Source: JAFMKE01 sp037624485
Lineage (GTDB): Bacteria; Bacteroidota; Bacteroidia; Chitinophagales; UBA8649
DNA: 43,610 nt
Assembly (NCBI GenBank): GCA_037624485.1
Contig: JASJJC010000012.1
Coordinates: forward strand, 1-43,610
Direction: 5' to 3'
This document shows, piece by piece, positions 33,092 to 41,427 of this stretch (positions are counted from its first letter, which is position 1; each line of letters opens with the position of its first letter). A program made the position numbers and the translations under genes. The notes under the pieces are model-generated. The model had not been told where the DNA came from. It saw nothing but the letters and a program-made list of their open reading frames with translations, and ran no database searches.

Positions 33092-33646
33092 TTGAGCAGC
33101 AATAAAACATCATCTCAGTACGACAAAGCAATAGAAAAATGTCGGAATATATTTACACTTAAAGTAAAGGATTATGGAACCTCCTGGCGCATTATGCGTT
33201 TGGCAAGTTTGACAGACCAAATTTACATTAAAGCCAATCGAATTAGAACAATTGAAGATGGAGTGGTTCAAAAAGTAGATGAAGGAATAGAACCTGAGTT
33301 TATAGGGCTTGTAAACTATTGTATTATCGCTTTGATTCAATTAGAGCTTGGAGTTTCCGACCAACTAGAACTTCCAATAGAAGAAACCTTAAAACTATAC
33401 GATAAATATATTGATCAAACGAAAGAACTTATGCTGGCCAAGAATAATGATTATGGGGAAGCCTGGCGCGAAATGCGCATTAGTTCATACACTGATCTTG
33501 TTTTGATGAAAATTAATCGCATCAAACAAATTGAAGGAAATGGGGGAAGCACATTGATTTCTGAGGGTAATGATTCTCACTACACGGATATTATCAATTA
33601 TGCTGTTTTTGCTTTAATAAAATTAGATGAACAAGCGATTAATTAA
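33092..33646 (+). CDS. DUF1599-family protein, two tandem domains
   Basis: A 184-residue protein of unknown function. The same motif appears twice: VKDYGTSWRIMRLASLTDQI with IKANRIRTIE (about 26-60), and KNNDYGEAWREMRISSYTDLV with MKINRIKQIE (about 118-152). Each is followed by an NYCIIAL/NYAVFAL-type helix, so the domain is duplicated. TTG 33092 is the only suitable start; the next Met is inside the first domain. It overlaps the stop of the convergent P-loop gene by 8 bp (TTAATTAA). It is divergent from folP, a neighbour whose functional meaning is unclear. Confidence 0.88.
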   Translation: MSSNKTSSQYDKAIEKCRNIFTLKVKDYGTSWRIMRLASLTDQIYIKANRIRTIEDGVVQKVDEGIEPEFIGLVNYCIIALIQLELGVSDQLELPIEETLKLYDKYIDQTKELMLAKNNDYGEAWREMRISSYTDLVLMKINRIKQIEGNGGSTLISEGNDSHYTDIINYAVFALIKLDEQAIN

Positions 33647-34214
33647 CCTTCTGCGCAGATATTTTCAGTTCCTTCTCTAAGGCTTTTCTTACCTTCTTGT
33701 AAAACATATCGATTGAAGAATTATTTCTAAATCGATTCCCAGCTAAACGAACGCAAGCGGCAATATTTTGCATATGCGGCTCGTCATTGCTCATTTCACG
33801 TTGTTCTTCTGCCATAAAGGTATTGAAATCGACTCTATCGGTCGCTGTCTTGCGTTTTTGAACCCTTTCATATCTTAAATTAGGATCTGCATCAACAGCG
33901 AAAAGATAAAAATCGGAATGCTCTTTTAAAAACACAACTTCTCCAGGTGTTCGAATACTCTCGATTACCGCATTCCCCCCTTCAGCTTTAGCCTTTAAAA
34001 ACAATTGCTCAATGATAAATGCTGGATGATTCTCTTCTCTTAACGAGTTTGCCAAATTAGTCATAGCTGGTCGATTAAGCTCTAGACCTTCCTCATTCAA
34101 CTTTTCTGTTAAATATTGACGCACTGAATAATGCTTAAAGCCATATTCATTTTTTAGCAGCTCCATAAGGGTATCTTTTCCTGACCCAATCGTACCTGTA
34201 ATTCCAATAATCAT
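33639..34214 (-). CDS. P-loop nucleotide/dephospho-CoA kinase-like protein
   Basis: A 191-residue ATP-binding protein with Walker A IGITGTIGSGKDT (3-15), which resembles nucleoside-monophosphate and dephospho-CoA kinases, including the SGKDT form. An IESIRTPGEVVFLKEH strand-loop at about 80-97 and an Arg-rich lid RYERVQKRKTATDRVDF follow. It is not a standard coaE sequence, so the substrate is left open. The start ATG 34214 has an exact minus-strand TAACTTTG box upstream (34237-34244). Its stop overlaps the DUF1599 stop. Confidence 0.78.
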   Translation of the reverse strand: MIIGITGTIGSGKDTLMELLKNEYGFKHYSVRQYLTEKLNEEGLELNRPAMTNLANSLREENHPAFIIEQLFLKAKAEGGNAVIESIRTPGEVVFLKEHSDFYLFAVDADPNLRYERVQKRKTATDRVDFNTFMAEEQREMSNDEPHMQNIAACVRLAGNRFRNNSSIDMFYKKVRKALEKELKISAQKVN

Positions 34215-34236
34215 GCAGTTTGATTTATTATGTGTG

Positions 34237-34244
34237 CAAAGTTA
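34237..34244 (-). promoter_or_regulatory. -7 promoter box for the P-loop kinase-like gene
   Basis: The minus strand reads TAACTTTG, an exact TAnnTTTG match 23 bp before the ATG at 34214. Confidence 0.6.
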
Positions 34245-34660
34245 ATGATATTTAGGCTTATTTTATTCAAGTATATTTTAGTTTAGTCCCGAGCGGATAA
34301 ATATTTTTTTTCTTTTACGCTGTATTTCATTGATTACCTAAGCTCAGAAATATTGAAAAATCATTGAAATTCAATAACTTATGTAGATTAATTTTTTAAA
34401 TTCAAGAAGAAAAAAAATTCCATCTCCACCATACTTGGATGGCATAATTTTGAAGATTTAGGTATGAAAACTACCTACTTGAAGTGCGGTAACGTCCTCA
34501 ATGACAAAGATATTGGTACTTTTATTAAAAAGGAAACAGCCCCCTTCGAATACCTTTTTACTGCTTCCCTTCGTTAAAATTAAGATGTTGATAAATAAGA
34601 CTTGAAGTCCAAGTTTTTAATTTATTATTGTAACATAATAGAAGAATTAGAATATCTCCA
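34245..34660. other. Longest non-coding stretch in the window
   Basis: AT-rich DNA between the kinase-like gene and the TPR operon; the whole gap from 34215 is 446 bp. It holds the minus-strand promoter box listed separately, a possible small ORF with its own -7 box at 34445-34452 (TAATTTTG), and A/T tracts. I see no tRNA, strong terminator, direct repeats or recognised riboswitch. The promoter for the TPR gene is not obvious. Confidence 0.5.
34464..34577 (+). CDS. Possible 37-residue small protein
   Basis: An ATG-to-TAA frame encoding MKTTYLKCGNVLNDKDIGTF followed by 17 more residues. It lies in the long intergenic gap, 11 bp after an exact TAnnTTTG box (34445-34452). That spacing suits a nearly leaderless transcript. 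It is not hydrophobic and has one Cys. The ORF could be chance, and no homology can be claimed. Confidence 0.3.
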   Translation: MKTTYLKCGNVLNDKDIGTFIKKETAPFEYLFTASLR

Positions 34661-37600
34661 ATGATGAAGAAACTCTTGAAAATTATTTTAGTCATATTTT
34701 TTCTTGTTCAACTTGATGCATTAGTTGCTCAAGAAACAAGTTATTATACCGAAAAAAACAAGTACCTCAAGGAGGGCCTAAGCCTTGTAGACCAGCAGCT
34801 TTACGCTCCTGCTCAATTGAAATTTGGTCTAATGGCTAAAGCACTGAAAGGAGTCATCGATAACGACAGACATACCCTAGTTATGTTTGCCGATTATTAC
34901 TATGCCTTGTGTGCTGCAAAACTTGGACAAGATAATACAGAGCTACTTTTTACTCGTTTTATAGAGGCTTATCATGAAACCACTTTAAGAAACAGAGCAT
35001 ATTTTGAGTTGGGTAGCTACTATTTTCGAAAAAACAAAATGGTAAACACCGTTGAATGGTATGAAAAAGTAGACACTAAAGAACTTACCAATGATGAATT
35101 GATTGAGTACAAGTTTAATTTTGGATATGCCTATTTTAAAAGAAAAAAGTTTGACCAAGCCAAGCCATTGCTAAGATCCATAAAGGACGCGAAGCACTCT
35201 TACAGTGAGCCCGCAAACTATTACTATGGATTTATCACATTCTACCAAGAAAATTACAAGGAAGCAGAAAAAAGTTTTATTAAGCTAAAGAATTCGAAAC
35301 GATACAAAGAGGCTGTGCCCTATTACCTGACTCAGCTGTACTTTTTACGAAAAGATTATGATTTGGTCATATCCTATGCCTCTCGCCTTTTAAGTAATCC
35401 AAGCACTGACAATATCATAGAAATTGCGCATTTAGTGGGTCAAGCTTATTTTGAATTAGGTGATTATGAAAGTGCATCTCCATTAATTGAAGCGTACATC
35501 GATGAGGCCAAAAAGGTAAGTAAAGAGGAATTGTATCAATTAGCTTATGCCCAATACAAGACGGCAAATTTCATAGCTGCGGTGAGCAATTTCCAACAGC
35601 TTAATATTTTAGAAGATTCCTTAGGGCAAAATGCTATGTATTGCTTAGCAGACTGTTATTTAAAAACTGCACAAAAGGCGAAGGCAAAAGATGCATTTTT
35701 TCAAGCAGCAGCCTTAAAATTTGACAAGGTGATCCAAGAAACGGCTGGGTTTCAATACGCTAAGCTTTCCTACGAACTTTCGTATACCAATCAAGCAATT
35801 ACTGAACTGAGTAAATTTCTCAAGTATTTCCCTAACAGCACTTATGCCAATGAAGCTGGCAATTTACTTAGTCAAGCTTTACTAGAGACAAAAAATTACG
35901 CAAAAGCTATTGAGATTTTAGAAACATACAATATAAGCGGTCCATCAGTCAAAAAGGTCTATCAAATGGTCTGTTACTATCGAGGGGTCGAGCTTTACAA
36001 TGATCAGAAATTTGATGAGTCAATGATTTATGTAAATAAATCCATCGCCAATCCGGTAAATAATGATATACTGGGCTTAAGTATTTTTCTAAAGGGAAAT
36101 ATCCAGTATGAATGGGGACAATACAGCCAAGCAGCCAACAATTTTACTAAATTCAAGCAGTTTAATTTAGAAGATAATTTCAGCGAAAGTTTTGCTTCTA
36201 AGACTCTCGCTAATTACAATTTGGCTTATTGCAATTTCAAAATGAAAAAATATTTAACCGCAGCTAGTTACTTTGAACAAACCATTAAAACCCCCGGATC
36301 AGTTAATAGCACAAACCAACGAATAATCCCCGATGCTTTTTTAAGGAATGCGGATTGTTTGTTCATGACTAAAAGTTATATCAAGGCTATAACTAACTAC
36401 GACGAAGTGATCAATAAAGATTGGCAAGGCGCAGAATATGCCTTGGTTCAAAAAAGTGTAATCAATAGCTTAAAAGGTGATTACTTAGACAAGGTAAATA
36501 CACTAGAGTATTTGAATAGTAAATATCCAAACAACCTTTACAAAGATTATGCACTTTATGAAATGGGGAATGCATTTATAAACAGCGGTAATTTCAATAG
36601 TGCAATCGTCAAACTTAAAATACAAACAAGCGCTTATCCCTCGAGTTTGTATGCAGCAAAAGGATTTCTCAAACTTGGCCTTGCATATTTTAATACCCAA
36701 CAGGAAGAGAGGTCCCTAATCGCCTACAAAAAAGTTGTGCTTGATTATAAGAACACTGAAGAAGCGAAAGAGGCCTTGCGGGCTCTAAAAGAACTTTATG
36801 TTTACTTGGGGCGAGCTAATGAGTATTTGTCTTTTGTACAAAACCAAGCAGGTATAAATGTTTCTAGTTCGGAACAGGATAGTTTGATCTTTGAGGCAGC
36901 AGATAATCTTTACAAAAGTGGAAACTGCAGTAAAGCTCTACCTTCCTTAAGCGAGTACATTCAACTATTTCCTAATGGCAACTTTATCGTTTCTGCTTAT
37001 TACTTCCGAGCCGATTGCTTCTTTAAGGCAAGCAACTATAGTGAGGCCTACCTCGACTATAAAAAGTTGATTGGTATTGGAGCGAATAAATATCAAGAAA
37101 CGGCTTTACTTAAAGCAAGCTATATTGCATATGAGATCAACCAAGACTATTCGGAAGCCTTGTATTTATATAATGACTTAAAAAATAAAGCAAGTCTACA
37201 AGGCAATCAAGAAATAGCGCTTATAGGAATGTTGAGATGTAACTTTAAGCTGAAAAATTATGATGAAGTTATCATAAATGCGACATCAGTATTAAACAAT
37301 TCAGCTATTAATGATGAGGTACAAACAGAGGCTACATTTTACCAAGCAAAAGCACTTCTAGAGAAAAAACAATATGTTGCGTCCGAAACTTACTTTCAGG
37401 AAATCGTAAATACCTTAAGTATCAGTAATATCAAAGCAGAATCAGCTTATAGCCTAGCTTTCATTTTACATAAAAAGTATCTCTACGAATCTTCAAATAC
37501 GGCTTGCTTCAAGATAAAAAACGAATATGCCTCTTATGAATATTGGGTAGTAAAAACTTTTATTCTTATTGCAGATAACTATGTTTTACTTGATAATGTG

Positions 37601-37774
37601 TTTCAAGCTAAAGCAACCTTACAAAGTATCGTCGATAACTATATTGGGGACCAAGAGTTGATGCAAGAAGCAAAAGATAAGCTAGCCCAGATAAAGGAAG
37701 AAGAATTAGAGGTCACCAAGTTAGATTTAAATCTCACCCCAAGTGATACCCTACAATTTGATAATTTCAAATAA
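34661..37774 (+). CDS. Large secreted TPR-repeat protein
   Basis: A 1037-residue exported protein: signal peptide MMKKLLKIILVIFFLVQLDALVAQ, then tetratricopeptide-like repeats over nearly all of the chain. Repeat units include NFGYAYFKRKKFDQAKPLL, YFELGDYESASPLIEAYI, YEMGNAFINSGNFNSAIVKL and LKLGLAYFNTQQEERSLIAY. The C-terminus is acidic and polar. No catalytic domain is seen, so it is probably a periplasmic or outer-membrane-associated scaffold. It leads a tight operon: the barrel protein starts 8 bp later and the HU-SPOR protein follows that. Confidence 0.88.
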   Translation: MMKKLLKIILVIFFLVQLDALVAQETSYYTEKNKYLKEGLSLVDQQLYAPAQLKFGLMAKALKGVIDNDRHTLVMFADYYYALCAAKLGQDNTELLFTRFIEAYHETTLRNRAYFELGSYYFRKNKMVNTVEWYEKVDTKELTNDELIEYKFNFGYAYFKRKKFDQAKPLLRSIKDAKHSYSEPANYYYGFITFYQENYKEAEKSFIKLKNSKRYKEAVPYYLTQLYFLRKDYDLVISYASRLLSNPSTDNIIEIAHLVGQAYFELGDYESASPLIEAYIDEAKKVSKEELYQLAYAQYKTANFIAAVSNFQQLNILEDSLGQNAMYCLADCYLKTAQKAKAKDAFFQAAALKFDKVIQETAGFQYAKLSYELSYTNQAITELSKFLKYFPNSTYANEAGNLLSQALLETKNYAKAIEILETYNISGPSVKKVYQMVCYYRGVELYNDQKFDESMIYVNKSIANPVNNDILGLSIFLKGNIQYEWGQYSQAANNFTKFKQFNLEDNFSESFASKTLANYNLAYCNFKMKKYLTAASYFEQTIKTPGSVNSTNQRIIPDAFLRNADCLFMTKSYIKAITNYDEVINKDWQGAEYALVQKSVINSLKGDYLDKVNTLEYLNSKYPNNLYKDYALYEMGNAFINSGNFNSAIVKLKIQTSAYPSSLYAAKGFLKLGLAYFNTQQEERSLIAYKKVVLDYKNTEEAKEALRALKELYVYLGRANEYLSFVQNQAGINVSSSEQDSLIFEAADNLYKSGNCSKALPSLSEYIQLFPNGNFIVSAYYFRADCFFKASNYSEAYLDYKKLIGIGANKYQETALLKASYIAYEINQDYSEALYLYNDLKNKASLQGNQEIALIGMLRCNFKLKNYDEVIINATSVLNNSAINDEVQTEATFYQAKALLEKKQYVASETYFQEIVNTLSISNIKAESAYSLAFILHKKYLYESSNTACFKIKNEYASYEYWVVKTFILIADNYVLLDNVFQAKATLQSIVDNYIGDQELMQEAKDKLAQIKEEELEVTKLDLNLTPSDTLQFDNFK

Positions 37775-37782
37775 TAAATACT

Positions 37783-39420
37783 ATGAGTCATTCATTTAAA
37801 ATAAGCATGCTCTTCTGCCTTTTGATTGGTAGAAGTTTGTATGCTCAAGACGATTCAGGAATAGACACAGAGGACATAACGGTAGTTAAGGATTATGAAG
37901 CTAGAATTGCAGATGCGCAAAAAATAAACGTCAATCCGGGTATATCAGCTTTAGAATTACCCAAGCCAGTATTAAGCTACCCTATCACTAGTCGATTGCT
38001 TGAATTAAATTACCCCCCCCATGCGATAAAGCCCTACTCCATGCCTAAGGTAAAGCCTAAAGTATATAATCATTCATCTATCAAACTTGGATTTGGCACT
38101 CAATATTCTCCCTTAGCTGAAATTGTTTATATCAATAAAGAAGCAGAAGATCTGGAATTTGGAGCATCCTTTAAACATCTATCCTCATATGGTCAAAAAA
38201 TAGAAAACCAAAGATTCAGAGACAATAGTGTTGGTCTGTTTGCCAAATATGATTTGAAAAAGGTGCAAATAGCTGCTTCATTTGACTTCACGCAAGATGT
38301 TGATTATTTCTATGGATACAATCAAGTAGATACAAGTTTTGAAAGCTCTTCTATCAAACATAGAGTTCGAGAAATGGGTGGTGATATTAGCATTCAAAAT
38401 TCTATTTTGGGAAAAAATAATTTTGACCATAAACAAGTGGTCTCTACCTCATTTGCCAATGACAACTTTAAGGTGAATGAATGGTGCTTAAACTATAAAG
38501 CAGATTTTACTAAGGTCAATAAAAACAAACACTTCTTCAATATAAATGCAGACTTTGATGTGAGTAATTACACCCCTTCAGCACCCGGTCGAGGAGATCT
38601 AGAACGCGAGGTTTTCCAGTTTGGCGGATCCTACACCTTCAACAATGACGATTGGAAGCTCACCGCTGGAGTAACTGCTGCGATAGGAGATATTAATGAC
38701 GATCAACAATTTAATATATACCCAAAACTATATACAGAGAAAAGCCTGTTTAAGAATTATCTCATATTTTACTCTGGATGGAGTAGACGACTGCAAAAAA
38801 ATACTTACCTCAACTTCACACAGGAGAATCCCTTTGTCAATTATGACATTATGTTAGAGAACAGCCGTGTAGAAGATCGTATGGCAGGATTCAAGGGGAC
38901 CGCAGGACAGTTTACTTACAATGCCCGGTTTTCAAATAAGGTAGTTAAGGGAATGCCTTTATTCGTAAATGATAGTCTGGATATGAAGCGTTTTGATGTT
39001 ATTTATGATAAGAATACCACGGTAATAAATATTAATGTAGAAGCCGGTTACGATTGGAATAACAAATTGCGAAGCATATTGGTCCTGGATTTCATGTTGT
39101 ATGAACTTGATGGTCAGGCAAAAGCATGGCATTTACCGATGTTAAGTACAAATTTTAGCACAAGCTACTTACTCAAGGAGAAATTACTAATGAACGCTGA
39201 GGTCTTTGGCGTAGCTGGTGCATTTGCTCGAGATGAAAATGGCGATGCGCAAAAAATAAGAGGAATGGCAGATGTCAACCTAGGCGCAAACTATCAATTC
39301 ACCAAATACCTCTCCTTCTTTGCACAATTGAACAATTTGGCAAATTTTAAATACCAAAAATGGTATAATTATCCTACCTTTGGTTTTAACGCCATGGTAG
39401 GTGTTCAATTTAGGTACTAG
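37783..39420 (+). CDS. Predicted outer-membrane beta-barrel protein
   Basis: A 545-residue protein with signal peptide MSHSFKISMLFCLLIGRSLYAQ. A Pro-rich periplasmic linker (about 40-95, ISALELPKPVLSYPITSRL) precedes many amphipathic beta strands with alternating hydrophobic residues. It ends in Phe-Arg-Tyr, the terminal aromatic signal for barrel insertion. There is no obvious TonB plug domain, so it is a TonB-receptor-like barrel at most. It sits between the TPR scaffold (8-bp gap) and the HU-SPOR protein (1-bp gap), implying a shared envelope job. Confidence 0.8.
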   Translation: MSHSFKISMLFCLLIGRSLYAQDDSGIDTEDITVVKDYEARIADAQKINVNPGISALELPKPVLSYPITSRLLELNYPPHAIKPYSMPKVKPKVYNHSSIKLGFGTQYSPLAEIVYINKEAEDLEFGASFKHLSSYGQKIENQRFRDNSVGLFAKYDLKKVQIAASFDFTQDVDYFYGYNQVDTSFESSSIKHRVREMGGDISIQNSILGKNNFDHKQVVSTSFANDNFKVNEWCLNYKADFTKVNKNKHFFNINADFDVSNYTPSAPGRGDLEREVFQFGGSYTFNNDDWKLTAGVTAAIGDINDDQQFNIYPKLYTEKSLFKNYLIFYSGWSRRLQKNTYLNFTQENPFVNYDIMLENSRVEDRMAGFKGTAGQFTYNARFSNKVVKGMPLFVNDSLDMKRFDVIYDKNTTVININVEAGYDWNNKLRSILVLDFMLYELDGQAKAWHLPMLSTNFSTSYLLKEKLLMNAEVFGVAGAFARDENGDAQKIRGMADVNLGANYQFTKYLSFFAQLNNLANFKYQKWYNYPTFGFNAMVGVQFRY

Positions 39421-39421
39421 C

Positions 39422-40405
39422 ATGAATATTAACTTTGAAGATCATATTTTAGATTTACTTAAACACAATGACTGTGTTGTTTTACCAAACTTTGGTGGAT
39501 TTATCTTAAAATCTATTCCTAGTACTATACATCAACACACCATTTCTCCCCCGTCTAAGCAGATTGCTTTTAATAGTAGTTTAAAGCATGATGACGAGTT
39601 ATTAACAGGCGCTATAATGGGGAAACATTCTTTGCCCTATGAGACTGCAAAGAATAAAGTACTTGCTTTTTCCAATCAGATTAGCTTTGGAATTAAAAAA
39701 GATGCGTCGTTCAAACTAAATAAGATTGGCTCATTCTCCGTGAATGAGAATAATCAAATTATTTTCAAGCCTTTTGTATTAGAATTAAGTGACTCTTCTT
39801 TCTATGGCATGAGAAAATTTCATTTAAAACCGATTCCGAAGCAGCTTATTAAGCCTTCGGTCAAAAAAATTGAAAAGGAAGTTGTCCAGGTTAGAAAAGA
39901 GAGACAAAACAAAGTAAGGAAAACCTCCAATCGGGCGATAGTTGGCTTGTTTAGTTCGATATTACTCTTAGCTGGAGTAATCGGATTGATGGGGTCAAAC
40001 ACGCAACTTGCACCAGCCAAAACACAGCAAGCTGGATTTGTAGAGCTCTTATTTCCAAATGATTCATTTGTAGAAAGTTTTAAGAATACTGTTGTTTACA
40101 ACGAGCCTCATGTTAATTATCCTGTTTCTCAAAAAGAAGGATATATAAATGAAACTTTAATTAGAATTAATCAAAGAACGTTAGCCAAAGGATATTACAT
40201 TGTTTTAGGTTCCTATGCTTCGCTGAAGAATGCAGAACGAATGGAAGCTCAACTATTCGCTAAAGGTAATGACTCTTATATCTTCCCAAGTGATAATGGG
40301 TTTTACCGAGTAGGTATTTATGCAGATGCTAATCTTATTGCATCCAAGTCTATTTTAGCAGAACAGCATTTAGAGAATGAAGGTGCTTGGCTAATTAAGA
40401 ACTAG
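39422..40405 (+). CDS. CCDC81-type HU domain, membrane segment and SPOR domain protein
   Basis: A 327-residue bitopic protein. ATG 39422 is chosen over a frame that opens at 39401 inside the upstream gene. Residues 1-125 match the bacterial CCDC81-like HU modules (HDCVVLPNFGGFILK-like stretch, then SFKLNKIGSFSVNENNQIIF). A basic linker and a membrane helix (about 174-195, VGLFSSILLLAGVIGL) follow. The C-terminal 75 residues are a SPOR domain (GYYIVLGSYASLKNAERM to YRVGIYAD), a domain that binds denuded peptidoglycan at division sites. The topology puts HU in the cytoplasm and SPOR in the periplasm. Last gene of the TPR-barrel operon; its stop overlaps the PorP/SprF stop (CTAG). Confidence 0.88.
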   Translation: MNINFEDHILDLLKHNDCVVLPNFGGFILKSIPSTIHQHTISPPSKQIAFNSSLKHDDELLTGAIMGKHSLPYETAKNKVLAFSNQISFGIKKDASFKLNKIGSFSVNENNQIIFKPFVLELSDSSFYGMRKFHLKPIPKQLIKPSVKKIEKEVVQVRKERQNKVRKTSNRAIVGLFSSILLLAGVIGLMGSNTQLAPAKTQQAGFVELLFPNDSFVESFKNTVVYNEPHVNYPVSQKEGYINETLIRINQRTLAKGYYIVLGSYASLKNAERMEAQLFAKGNDSYIFPSDNGFYRVGIYADANLIASKSILAEQHLENEGAWLIKN

Positions 40406-41424
40406 AATCCAGCGGGACAATATCTATCGTTGTTTTTTCTATTGAAACATCCAGAGTAAACCAATGCAATTTCAGGGCCTCCATTTCCTCGAGATGCGAC
40501 GGTAAATTTAGATAAATTCAAATCATAACTAAAGTGAATTTGAAAAGCTTTTACATCCGCTCGTGTAGCAATAATAATCGCATCCTCTAAACGATACATA
40601 ACACCAAAATAAAGGGCTGTTTTAACCGTCGGTATTTGACTCAACTTGTATCTAAAAAAAGAGGTGAGAGTAGCTTCATAAGTTGGTCCTTGCTTCAACA
40701 ACATAAATCCTGGCATAATCCCTAATTGATTATTAAAAGGTATTAATGCTCCTCCGTGCAGGGTAAACTTCATATACATGCGCTCAGATTCATCTCTGTT
40801 AATATTAAAACTAGAAATGTTGGGCTGATTCACATGTTGTAAAGCCATTCCAAAAAAGTAATTGGAATTCTTTTTTGGTGAAGTTGAATATAAGAACCCT
40901 GCTCCTGCATCCCCATAAAATCTAGTATCTGCATCGAACGATTCTATAGCACTAAGAATGGGCTCTCCTGTAATGGGGTCGAATTGAAACAAAGCTTTGC
41001 TTTGATCCAATCCACGGTGAGCAAATCCACCCTGAATACCAAATGAAAGAGAGGATGTCCCTCTATTATTTAACATAAGGTGATAAGCAAAAGAAACATC
41101 TACCTTATTTGTATTGTAATTTAAATCGCCCGCTTGGTCAGAAAGCAAGGAAATACCAACTCCGCCAAAATTGGAAAATTTAGTAGGTTTACCCATTGCA
41201 AAATCACCATATAAAGAAGTGGTACGATAAGTATTTCCTTCCGAGACACCAAGCCATTGAGCTTTGAAGTTTGCGCCTATTCTAAAATCACAACCGTTTA
41301 ATCCCGTAGTTGCAGGATTCATTATAAGCGGTTGCGCGTTGTAATTTGAAAAATGAATATCCTGGGCAACCAGTGTAAACATGGATAAACAAAAACATAT
41401 AATTAACAAAAAACTCTTTCTCAT
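40402..41424 (-). CDS. PorP/SprF-family type IX secretion outer-membrane protein
   Basis: A 340-residue protein with signal peptide MRKSFLLIICFCLSMFTLVAQ. The mature N-terminus DIHFSNYNAQPLIMNPATTG is the hallmark of the PorP/SprF family. It is followed by barrel strands (FGGVGISLLSDQAG, VDVSFAYHLMLN, SLSFGIQGGFAH). Members pair with T9SS cargo carrying type B C-terminal signals and anchor or help export them. Here the upstream gene is such a cargo, and only 3 bp separate the two. Its stop shares CTAG with the HU-SPOR gene. This is an accessory copy beside its cargo; core T9SS genes are not in the window. Confidence 0.93.
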   Translation of the reverse strand: MRKSFLLIICFCLSMFTLVAQDIHFSNYNAQPLIMNPATTGLNGCDFRIGANFKAQWLGVSEGNTYRTTSLYGDFAMGKPTKFSNFGGVGISLLSDQAGDLNYNTNKVDVSFAYHLMLNNRGTSSLSFGIQGGFAHRGLDQSKALFQFDPITGEPILSAIESFDADTRFYGDAGAGFLYSTSPKKNSNYFFGMALQHVNQPNISSFNINRDESERMYMKFTLHGGALIPFNNQLGIMPGFMLLKQGPTYEATLTSFFRYKLSQIPTVKTALYFGVMYRLEDAIIIATRADVKAFQIHFSYDLNLSKFTVASRGNGGPEIALVYSGCFNRKNNDRYCPAGF

Positions 41425-41427
41425 ATT

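Noticed and set aside
33639..34214. Annotating the P-loop protein as coaE
   Set aside because: Walker A fits, but the rest differs from standard dephospho-CoA kinase and no other CoA gene is near.
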